Part shown: positions 1 through 5,530 of the stretch, one piece after another
Position numbering within the stretch: the stretch's first letter is position 1
Layout of the letters: each line of letters opens with the position of its first letter
Assembly: GCA_039188505.1 (NCBI GenBank)
Contig: JBCCZC010000338.1
Location: 1 to 6,372, forward strand
DNA from: JBCCZC01 sp039188505
Lineage (GTDB): Bacteria > Pseudomonadota > Gammaproteobacteria > Xanthomonadales > SZUA-38
DNA: 6,372 nucleotides
Reading direction: 5' to 3'
Position numbers and translations under genes: made by a program
The notes under the pieces: generated by a model
Seen by the model: only the letters and a program-made list of their open reading frames with translations
Database searches by the model: none
Told to the model about the DNA's origin: nothing

Positions 1-1281
1 CACGAGAACAGCCCCTGGCTCGACGACGCCCAGGCCCTGCTCTACAGCGGCAACGGCGAGGCTGCCTCCGACGAGGCACTCGACGAGGAACTGCGCCTCT
101 ACGCCCTGAGCGCCCTCATGGACCGCAATCCCGAGCGGGCCCTGCCCCTGGTGATGGAGCTGGTGAACAATACGAACTCGGACCGGGTTCGCCGCGACGC
201 CATGTTCATCCTCGGTGTCAGCGACGATCCAGAGGCCCAGCGGGTCATCGCGCGGATTGCCCGTGACAGCGACGACCCGGCACTGCAGGCCGAGGCCATC
301 CACGCGATCGGCATCTCCGACTCCGAGGAGGCCGAGGACCTGCTTCGGATGCTTGCCCAGGAGACGGACCATCCGCGCGTCCAGCGCGCGATCGTCGACG
401 CGGCCATGACCATGGAAGCCAACGGCCTGCTGCTGGAAATCGCTCGCCGGAGCGACGACACGGCGGTTCGAATTCAGGCCGTTCACGCCCTGGGAGCGAA
501 CGAGGCCGGCGCTGCGCTGCGCGAACTCTACCCGTCGATCGATGAGCGCAACGTCCGCCGCGCCGTGCTCGAGGCCCTGGCCATTGCCGACGACCTCGAC
601 GGCCTGGAAGTGGTGATCGAGTCTGAATCAGATCCGGCGCTGAGGACGATCGCCATCCGGAGCATCGGCCTCGCGGACACCGATCGCGCCGCCGAACTGC
701 TCAAGCGCATCTATGCCGATCCGCGGTCGCCCCGCGATCGATCGGCGGTCCTCGAAGCGGTGGTCATGCTCGACGAAGAGGCGGGCCTCGATCTCGCCAT
801 GACCGTTGCCGAGAACGAGACCGACCCAGCGCTGTTGAAGCGCGCGGTCCAGGTGCTGGCCATGATCGAGGCGACCGACGCGCTGCGCGACCTCTACGGC
901 CGGACCGACGATCCGTCGCTACGGGTCTCGATCATCCAGGCATTCGGCATGGCCGACGACGCCGGAGGCCTCGAGATGGTCCTCCAGACCGAAAGTGACT
1001 CCGAACTTCGGGCTCACGCGATCCGGTCGATGGCGATGCTGGACGACGATTCCGAGCAGCTCGCTCGCCTCCTGATCGAGCGCTACCAGGAGGCGACACC
1101 TGGCGAGCGCCAGGCGATCCTCGATGCCGCCATGATGCGCGATGATGCGAAGACCATCATCGAACTGATCGAGCTCGAGCAGGACGCCTCCCGAAAGCGC
1201 CGCCTCGTGCAGGTTCTGGCGATGATGGATGACGAGGCGGCCGACGAGTATCTGTTCGAACTCATCGAAAAGGGCCGCTGA
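1..1281 (+). CDS. HEAT-repeat protein, 5'-truncated by window edge
   Basis: The reading frame is open from base 1 to the TGA at 1279-1281, giving 426 visible residues; the true start lies upstream of the window. The methionine at base 118 (visible residue 40) is internal, because the same repeat pattern already runs before it. From about residue 32 to the end the protein is a tandem array of roughly 13 helical repeats of 27-32 residues. Each has a helix such as AIHAIGISD, AVHALGANE, AIRSIGLAD or AVQVLAMIE, an acidic turn (SDD, TDD, ESD), then an amphipathic helix such as AEDLLRMLAQ. This is the HEAT/PBS-type alpha-solenoid pattern, normally a protein-protein binding scaffold. The sequence is strongly acidic and has no membrane segment or catalytic motif in the visible part. 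Location cannot be judged without the N-terminus. It ends 35 bp before the next gene on the same strand, but that gene appears to have its own promoter. Binding partner and role are unknown. Confidence 0.85.
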   Translation, partial: HENSPWLDDAQALLYSGNGEAASDEALDEELRLYALSALMDRNPERALPLVMELVNNTNSDRVRRDAMFILGVSDDPEAQRVIARIARDSDDPALQAEAIHAIGISDSEEAEDLLRMLAQETDHPRVQRAIVDAAMTMEANGLLLEIARRSDDTAVRIQAVHALGANEAGAALRELYPSIDERNVRRAVLEALAIADDLDGLEVVIESESDPALRTIAIRSIGLADTDRAAELLKRIYADPRSPRDRSAVLEAVVMLDEEAGLDLAMTVAENETDPALLKRAVQVLAMIEATDALRDLYGRTDDPSLRVSIIQAFGMADDAGGLEMVLQTESDSELRAHAIRSMAMLDDDSEQLARLLIERYQEATPGERQAILDAAMMRDDAKTIIELIELEQDASRKRRLVQVLAMMDDEAADEYLFELIEKGR

Positions 1282-1309
1282 TTGACGCAGCGGGCGGGAC
1301 GCGGACAAT
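1282..1309 (+). promoter_or_regulatory. Candidate sigma-70-type promoter for a leaderless message
   Basis: TTGACG (1282-1287, 5 of 6 matches to the -35 consensus) is followed after 16 bp by GACAAT (1304-1309, 4 of 6 matches to the -10 consensus). Seven bases separate the -10 from the ATG at 1317, so transcription would be expected to begin at or within a base or two of the A of that ATG. No convincing Shine-Dalgarno stands before this ATG, which fits a leaderless transcript. The sites are seen directly; their use is inferred. Confidence 0.5.
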
Positions 1310-1316
1310 TCCGCCC

Positions 1317-2183
1317 ATGCTCAACGTACGCCACCTGGCCAGGATCGGCCTCGAAGGCCTGCGGGACCTTATTCCCGCGGGCCTCGCTTTCTTCGAAGAT
1401 CCCGAGGAGCGCGCGTTGCTCGACCGGGTCTTCGGGACGGCTAGCCTGCTGCGCCTCGTAGCTCTCGGGGCCGCCGCATCGCTCCTCGGGCAGCTCTTCG
1501 CACGCTTCGGCCCGGGCTTTCCCCTAAAGCAGGAGATCGACTGGGGCACGGCCGTCCTCGCGATCTTGCTCGGCCTGCTGATCAGGCGACACCTGTATCT
1601 GCAGGGCCACCCAAACCACGATGTGCCCTTCCGCGCCCTCGCGCTCTCGCTGGTCCCGGCGCTCGCAGCGATGCTGCTCACAACGATGATCGTCGAGCTC
1701 AGCTTCGGCCACCCCTTCGGCCTCTACGACGATTATTTCCAGGGCAGCGTCCTCGGCGATGTCCTGCTCTGGTCAACGCACCTCCTCGGCCTGGCGGCAG
1801 CCGCGGTCATCGCCGTAGCCGCCTTGTGCTACAGCGAACGATGGATGGAGGCCGCAACCGACCTTGCAGTCCGTCTCCTGGTGTTCAAGATTCTGGTCTG
1901 GGTGACCGCGCTGGTTCTGATCGAGATCGGCATCCTGGGCCCGATCCTCGCCGCCATCATCGAGACCCTGACCGGGATCCAGATTCCCGAGTGGGTCGGA
2001 AACCTCGTCGATCAGCTGAGCTACGCACTGCTGCTGATGATCGCCTACGGCTTCATCATCGGAGGCACCTGGCTGGTCTGTCGCCGGACCTACGACGAGC
2101 TGATGACCAACCGCTCGGTGAACCTGACTCGCGCGCTGGAAGAGCTTGCCAAGCCGGAGCCCAAAAAAGAAAAAGCGGCCTGA
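1317..2183 (+). CDS. Polytopic membrane protein of unknown function
   Basis: This encodes 288 residues that I do not recognise as a named family. The first 40 or so residues are soluble and amphipathic. About six hydrophobic segments follow: roughly residues 43-63, 77-95, 105-128, 147-171, 186-214 and 233-255. The fifth is long enough to contain a re-entrant or paired helix. Basic clusters RRH (90-92) and CRR (255-257) suggest cytoplasmic ends by the positive-inside rule. The tail after the last segment is polar and ends in a lysine-rich PKKEKAA. No transporter, kinase or enzyme motif is visible. The ATG at 1317 is chosen because the hydrophobic layout starts soon after it and a promoter-like pair ends seven bases upstream; no clear ribosome-binding site precedes it. 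Its last codons and stop overlap the terminator of the convergent msrB gene. It could belong with the HEAT-repeat gene 35 bp upstream, but separate transcription is at least as likely. Confidence 0.8.
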   Translation: MLNVRHLARIGLEGLRDLIPAGLAFFEDPEERALLDRVFGTASLLRLVALGAAASLLGQLFARFGPGFPLKQEIDWGTAVLAILLGLLIRRHLYLQGHPNHDVPFRALALSLVPALAAMLLTTMIVELSFGHPFGLYDDYFQGSVLGDVLLWSTHLLGLAAAAVIAVAALCYSERWMEAATDLAVRLLVFKILVWVTALVLIEIGILGPILAAIIETLTGIQIPEWVGNLVDQLSYALLLMIAYGFIIGGTWLVCRRTYDELMTNRSVNLTRALEELAKPEPKKEKAA

Positions 2184-2192
2184 GGCCGCTTT
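2163..2192 (-). terminator. Intrinsic terminator of msrB, overlapping the convergent gene's end
   Basis: A perfect 9-bp stem (AAAGCGGCC at 2172-2180 with GGCCGCTTT at 2184-2192) closes a three-base loop, TGA, which is the stop codon of the + strand gene. Read on the minus strand the stem runs into a U-rich tract of about 12 bases with one C (2174 down to 2163), a classic intrinsic terminator about 50 bp after the msrB stop. Read on the + strand only three T residues follow, so it is weaker there, though it may act in both directions. Confidence 0.85.
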
Positions 2193-2242
2193 GAAGAGAA
2201 TGCGACGGGCCCAACGCTGGGGCCGCCGCACGGAGTGTTTGG

Positions 2243-2803
2243 TCAGGCCGCCCGCGCGAGGAATTTCAGCGCTACACCGTTGTTGCACCAGCGCTGGCCG
2301 GTCGGCGGCGGTCCGTCGTCGAAGACGTGGCCCTGGTGCCCGCCGCAGCGCGCGCAGTGGTACTCGGTCCGGGGCCAGATGAGCTTGTAATCCTTCTTCG
2401 TCTCGAGGTGCCCGGGAATCGCCGTGTAGAAGCTCGGCCACCCGGTGCCGCTGTCGAACTTCATCGCCGAGGTGAACAGCGGCAGCTCACAGCCGGCGCA
2501 CAGAAAGACGCCGTCGTCCTTCAGGTCGTTGTACGGATGCGTGAAGGGCCGCTCGGTGCCCTCCTCCCGGAGCACATCAAAAGCGAGCCTGCCCAACTGC
2601 TCGCGCCACTCTGCCTCGGACTTCTCGACCAGAGACAGGTCGAGATCCGGGTCCCAGCCTTGGGGCCCCAGGCTCTTCCAGTCCTCCTGCATCTTCGCGA
2701 GTTCCGCGGAGGAGGCCCAGCGCGCGGCGTCCGAAACGGTCGCAGCGAGCCCGCCGGCGCCCAGGGCCCCAGCCAGTCCGAGCATGAAATTCCTGCGTTG
2801 CAT
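2243..2803 (-). CDS. msrB: Tat-exported peptide-methionine (R)-S-oxide reductase
   Basis: The 186-residue product reduces methionine-R-sulfoxide in oxidised proteins. The N-terminus MQRRNFM followed by a hydrophobic stretch (residues 7-21) looks like a twin-arginine signal, so the enzyme probably acts in the periplasm; the cleavage site is unclear, perhaps near residue 26. Residues 30-80 are a linker and the start of the domain. The SelR domain follows: zinc ligands C102/C105 and C150/C153, the GTGWPSF motif (119-125), HQGHVFDDGP (156-165), and the catalytic cysteine C173 in RWCNN. Many MsrB proteins carry a resolving cysteine where this one has T120 (SGTGWPSF). No other free cysteine is visible, so it looks like a one-cysteine type needing direct reduction of its sulfenic acid. 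The start at 2803 is favoured over an in-frame ATG 51 codons upstream because GGAGGG sits just before it and it places the Tat motif at the terminus. It is divergent from the small ORF/protease pair. Confidence 0.93.
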   Translation of the reverse strand: MQRRNFMLGLAGALGAGGLAATVSDAARWASSAELAKMQEDWKSLGPQGWDPDLDLSLVEKSEAEWREQLGRLAFDVLREEGTERPFTHPYNDLKDDGVFLCAGCELPLFTSAMKFDSGTGWPSFYTAIPGHLETKKDYKLIWPRTEYHCARCGGHQGHVFDDGPPPTGQRWCNNGVALKFLARAA

Positions 2804-2807
2804 CAAT

Positions 2808-2814
2808 CCCTCCA
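2808..2814 (-). promoter_or_regulatory. Ribosome-binding site of msrB
   Basis: Read on the minus strand this is TGGAGGG, four bases before the ATG at 2803. It is a near-ideal Shine-Dalgarno and decides the start in favour of the Tat-signal methionine over the upstream in-frame ATG. Confidence 0.8.
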
Positions 2815-2817
2815 AGC

Positions 2818-2839
2818 TGGCGTGAATCGTGCCACGCCA
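2818..2839 (-). repeat. Small inverted repeat in the msrB leader
   Basis: TGGCGTG (2818-2824) and CACGCCA (2833-2839) form a 7-bp stem with an 8-base loop. In the msrB message it would lie immediately before the Shine-Dalgarno. The pairing is seen directly; a role in translation or as a protein-binding site is speculative, and short GC-rich stems of this size occur by chance. Confidence 0.35.
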
Positions 2840-2842
2840 CGC

Positions 2843-2869
2843 GTCATATTTCTGTTCGCTTAGTGTTAA
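2843..2869 (-). promoter_or_regulatory. Possible msrB promoter
   Basis: On the minus strand TTAACA (2869 to 2864) is followed after 15 bp by TATGAC (2848 to 2843). This is an AT-richer patch in an otherwise GC-rich region and lies 40-66 bp upstream of the msrB start. The 15-bp spacing is short of the optimum, so this is only a candidate. Confidence 0.3.
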
Positions 2870-2892
2870 GGACCTGAAATGTGGCCTCGTTC

Positions 2893-2906
2893 TTTCACGC
2901 GTGAAA
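2893..2906. promoter_or_regulatory. Perfect 14-bp palindrome, candidate operator
   Basis: TTTCACGCGTGAAA is a perfect dyad in the 162-bp region between the divergent msrB and small-ORF genes, about 60 bp from the latter's ATG. It is too symmetrical and loop-free to be a terminator and has the form of a dimeric repressor or activator site. It would overlap the -35 zone of a rightward promoter ending near 2931. I cannot name the regulator. Confidence 0.5.
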
Positions 2907-2931
2907 TTGGCTTGAGGCGGGTCGTGATACC
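2901..2931 (+). promoter_or_regulatory. Weak candidate promoter of the small ORF/protease pair
   Basis: GTGAAA (2901-2906, 4 of 6 to the -35 consensus) and GATACC (2926-2931, 3 of 6 to the -10 consensus) are separated by 19 bp, longer than ideal. Initiation would fall near 2938, giving a leader of about 28 bases that includes the GAGG at 2958-2961. The -35 element is the right half of the palindrome. Low confidence; a non-sigma-70 promoter is equally possible. Confidence 0.25.
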
Positions 2932-2965
2932 CTCCGCCAACTTTGATCTTCTTCACCGAGGTCCG

Positions 2966-3274
2966 ATGAATACTGCGACTCTAAGCCTCCTCCTAGCGGC
3001 ACTCACGTCGAATGCCGATCCAATCCATCCCGATGGCCAGCCGACCAAGTCCCCGGAGACAACTCGCCAGGTTGTCCTCGACTGGCAGGCGTCCAAATCG
3101 CCGATGACGAAATCGGAGATGCTCCGCAAGAGCAATGAGAATCGGCGGTTCGTCGTCGATAGACCGCCGTCGCCGGACCCGCTCCGCCTCTGGGAGCTGG
3201 AGGACGGAACGACCGTCGTTTCTCACGGACCGCCGTCTCCCCGGGCGAAGTTGGTCAGGGGAGAAGATCGATGA
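2966..3274 (+). CDS. Small, possibly secreted protein of unknown function, coupled to the protease gene
   Basis: The product has 102 residues and I do not recognise it. The ATG at 2966 is preceded by GAGG (2958-2961). An upstream in-frame ATG at 2879 is less likely because it would place the palindrome and putative promoter inside the gene and puts a basic stretch before the hydrophobic segment. The N-terminus (MNTATLSLLLAALTSNADP) is a short hydrophobic run that could be a signal peptide with cleavage near residue 17, though it lacks the usual positive charge. The rest is polar and proline-rich, without cysteine, and contains two similar segments, VVDRPPSPDP and VVSHGPPSPRA, 22 codons apart. 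Its TGA overlaps the next ATG (ATGA at 3271-3274), so the two are probably translationally coupled. An accessory role for the protease, such as inhibitor, pro-region in trans or chaperone, is inference from context only. Confidence 0.65.
   Translation: MNTATLSLLLAALTSNADPIHPDGQPTKSPETTRQVVLDWQASKSPMTKSEMLRKSNENRRFVVDRPPSPDPLRLWELEDGTTVVSHGPPSPRAKLVRGEDR
3257..3263 (+). promoter_or_regulatory. Ribosome-binding site of the protease gene, inside the small ORF
   Basis: AGGGGAG lies seven bases before the ATG at 3271, within the last codons of the small ORF. With the ATGA overlap it supports the chosen start and coupled or re-initiated translation. Confidence 0.7.
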
Positions 3275-5490
3275 CTCGCGCACTCGCTCTCTTGGCCCTT
3301 GTTGCGCTCACAAGCACGGCGCTCGCCCAGCCGATCGCGATCTCGGACGGCGAGACGCTTACCTTCGATATTCCGAGCGGTGCCAATCGCGCAAGCAACA
3401 TCTTCTTCGACGTGCCCGCCGACGTTCGAAACGTGCTTGTCGAACTCGACGGCAGTCTCGACTCGCGTGACATCGACCTCTTCCTGAAGGCGGACACCCC
3501 CTTCAGCGAGCCGCTGACGGCAATCGAAGACGAGGCAGATTTCCGTTCGGTGTCGGCCTTCGACTTCGAATACGTGAACCTCCAGGATTTCGCAGTCCCA
3601 CCGGTGCAGGGTCGCCGGTGGTACGTCGGGATCATTGCCTTCGACGGATTGCCAACCGAAGGCAGCCTGACCGTCAGGTTCGACCGCGATGCCCCACCAC
3701 GGACTCAATTCATCGTCGATTTCGACAACGTTACCGGCATCGACAACTGCGACACCGCACCCTGGAATGATGGTGGCGCTCACACACCGATTGGCGGCAA
3801 TAATGCGGCGACTCTGGGTCAGGCCCGTCGCGAAGCGATGCTTCGGGCAGCCGCCACGCTCTCGAGCGAACTGACAAGCCGCGTACCGATCAGAATCACC
3901 GCCTGCTGGCGGGCAGTCGAGGGCACACCGCAGGAGGGAGCTGTCGCGTTTGCGGGGACCAATTTCGTCTTCACGAATTTCCCGGGCATGCCGCCTGACA
4001 CCGCTTATAGCCAGGCGCCAGCGCTCCGGCTAGCGGGCACTGAGTACTGCCGCCTCGTTGGCGGAGATCAGTGCGACGAGACAGCGATCGTGATGACTTT
4101 CGTGACCGAACTCGCGCCGCGGTTCTATTATGGTTTTCAGCCGCGAACCGACAGCGAGCCGGGCATCGACTTCATCACCACGGCGATGCACGAGATCGGC
4201 CACGGCCTCGGTTTTCAGGCGTTCGTTCGCCAGGACGGGTCCCTATTCGAATCGCCGTCGCTGGGACAGACGCACTCGGCCTACAGCCGGCGGCTCGCGT
4301 TTCTGGACGACGACCAGAATCTGGTTCGCTTCGACGCACCCGGGGTGACGAACGAGGACCGCGCTGCCGCCATCGTCTCCTTCACCGACCTGCTCTGGAT
4401 CGACGACCAGGCCAGCATTCAGGACCTCAACACGCTGATTACGTTCGAATCTGGCGCCATCCGCATGGAGGCGCCACCGGACTTCAGCGGTGGATCCTCT
4501 GTCAGTCACGTGAGTGGCGCGTACTGTGACCTCATGCGCCCTGCCGTCGGGCTTTGCCGGCTCGAGGCGAATCGGACGCTGGGCCTGTCAAGACAGATTC
4601 TGCACGGAGTCGGCTGGGTCGAGGCACCGACCGCCGAACTCGACACCGGCTTGTTCCTCGATCGCTCTCGCCCGGGGCACGGCTATGACCTGCGTTTCGC
4701 CGGGACCGACGCGAGCGGCCAGGGCATCTACGTGCTGACGTTCTACAGCTACAAGACGCTCGGAGCGACGCCTGAGTGGTTCCAGGCTATCGGAACCGTT
4801 CAGGATGGCGCGTTCACGGGTCTGCGAAATACGGACGGGAACGGCATGCCGCGCTATCTGTACGACGCAGCATCAGAGCCCCCACAGTCGGCAGATCCGG
4901 GAACGTTCGCACAGGTTGCCCTCTCCCTGAATGACGTCGGAATCAGCACGGCCTGCACCGATGACGTCGACCGCGCCGGCGTCGAATCGCGCGGCTCGTT
5001 CCAATGGGCCATCACGAACCAGGTGGGCGAGTGGTGTGCCGAACCGCTTGTCGGATCGGCCGCGGTCCCGGATCCTGAGCTCGACTTCGGCGGGCTCTGG
5101 TGGGTCGGGCCGGAGGACAACGGCTGGGGCTTCACGATCGAGACCATCGCCCAGGCCGACGGTAGCCTCAGCGTATTTGTCCTGGCCTACGTCTACGATG
5201 CGGCGGGCGAACCGATCTGGTTCTTCGCAGTCGGCGACGGCGTTCAGCCGGGGACCCCGATCACGATGCCGATGTTCCAGCGGAATGGCTACTCGCGGAC
5301 CCGGACCAACGGCAATCTGACGGATACGGAGGCAGGCGAGCTGACCCTGACGCTGACCGCACCTTCGCAGGATCCCGCGGCAGGAAACCGGGCCGACATC
5401 AACGTGAACTTCGGCGGCCGCAATGGCGGAAGCTGGGTTCGTGATGTACCGATCCGGTTGCTCACCCTGCCGCGTTCGGCATTGAACTGA
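3271..5490 (+). CDS. Secreted multidomain putative zinc metalloprotease (HEXGH zincin-like)
   Basis: The 739-residue product starts with a clear Sec signal peptide (MTRALALLALVALTSTALA, cleavage likely after A19). Residues 21-140 resemble a pre-peptidase C-terminal (PPC) beta-sandwich, including DIDLFLK (67-73); here it is N-terminal. Residues 146-450 form the putative catalytic region, with GGN (175-177), TLGQAR (181-186) and the zincin helix HEIGHGLGF (307-315), where H307 and H311 would bind zinc and E308 would be the general base. The metzincin third histidine, six residues after H311, is absent (A317). H413 in SSVSH, followed by M422, is the best candidate third ligand and Met-turn. Two related C-terminal modules follow, about 458-595 and 605-735, each with a G-(LF/LW) opening, GHGYDL or NGWGF, a Y-x-Y strand and a later W-F. 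Several cysteines suit an extracytoplasmic protein. Substrate is unknown; catalytic activity is inferred from the motif alone. Confidence 0.8.
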   Translation: MTRALALLALVALTSTALAQPIAISDGETLTFDIPSGANRASNIFFDVPADVRNVLVELDGSLDSRDIDLFLKADTPFSEPLTAIEDEADFRSVSAFDFEYVNLQDFAVPPVQGRRWYVGIIAFDGLPTEGSLTVRFDRDAPPRTQFIVDFDNVTGIDNCDTAPWNDGGAHTPIGGNNAATLGQARREAMLRAAATLSSELTSRVPIRITACWRAVEGTPQEGAVAFAGTNFVFTNFPGMPPDTAYSQAPALRLAGTEYCRLVGGDQCDETAIVMTFVTELAPRFYYGFQPRTDSEPGIDFITTAMHEIGHGLGFQAFVRQDGSLFESPSLGQTHSAYSRRLAFLDDDQNLVRFDAPGVTNEDRAAAIVSFTDLLWIDDQASIQDLNTLITFESGAIRMEAPPDFSGGSSVSHVSGAYCDLMRPAVGLCRLEANRTLGLSRQILHGVGWVEAPTAELDTGLFLDRSRPGHGYDLRFAGTDASGQGIYVLTFYSYKTLGATPEWFQAIGTVQDGAFTGLRNTDGNGMPRYLYDAASEPPQSADPGTFAQVALSLNDVGISTACTDDVDRAGVESRGSFQWAITNQVGEWCAEPLVGSAAVPDPELDFGGLWWVGPEDNGWGFTIETIAQADGSLSVFVLAYVYDAAGEPIWFFAVGDGVQPGTPITMPMFQRNGYSRTRTNGNLTDTEAGELTLTLTAPSQDPAAGNRADINVNFGGRNGGSWVRDVPIRLLTLPRSALN

Positions 5491-5496
5491 CCGGGA

Positions 5497-5524
5497 CCCA
5501 GCTCCGAGGAACGTCGGAGCTGGG
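5497..5524. terminator. Hairpin between convergent genes, probable bidirectional stop
   Basis: CCCAGCTCCGA (5497-5507) pairs perfectly with TCGGAGCTGGG (5514-5524) around a six-base loop, giving an 11-bp GC-rich stem. It lies in the 40-bp gap between the protease stop and the hslU stop. Neither side carries a U-tract, so it is not a textbook intrinsic terminator; it could still slow polymerase or protect 3' ends from both directions. Confidence 0.55.
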
Positions 5525-5530
5525 GGCGCT

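Noticed and set aside
118..1281. The HEAT-repeat gene starting at the ATG at 118.
   Set aside because: The frame is open to base 1 and the preceding 39 residues already show the repeat-protein composition (EELRLYALSALM), so this methionine is internal.
2208..2224. GGCCC/GGGCC small stem downstream of msrB.
   Set aside because: Only five pairs with a seven-base loop and no U-tract; the much better terminator lies just beyond it.
1773..2441. Long open frame on the minus strand spanning the end of the membrane protein and msrB.
   Set aside because: It runs through the msrB terminator, overlaps two well-supported genes, and encodes a low-complexity G/D/Q/R-rich product typical of antisense frames in GC-rich DNA.
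2327..2863. Open frame of 178 codons on the + strand across msrB.
   Set aside because: It is antisense to a gene with all MsrB motifs intact; its product has no recognisable features and no convincing start context.
2804..2956. A 51-residue N-terminal extension of MsrB from an upstream in-frame ATG at 2956.
   Set aside because: It would bury the Tat signal, cover the divergent regulatory region and palindrome, and ignore the strong GGAGGG just before 2803.
3223..3783. Minus-strand open frame of 186 codons over the start of the protease gene.
   Set aside because: It is antisense to the signal peptide and PPC-like region, whose protein features make the + frame clearly the real one.
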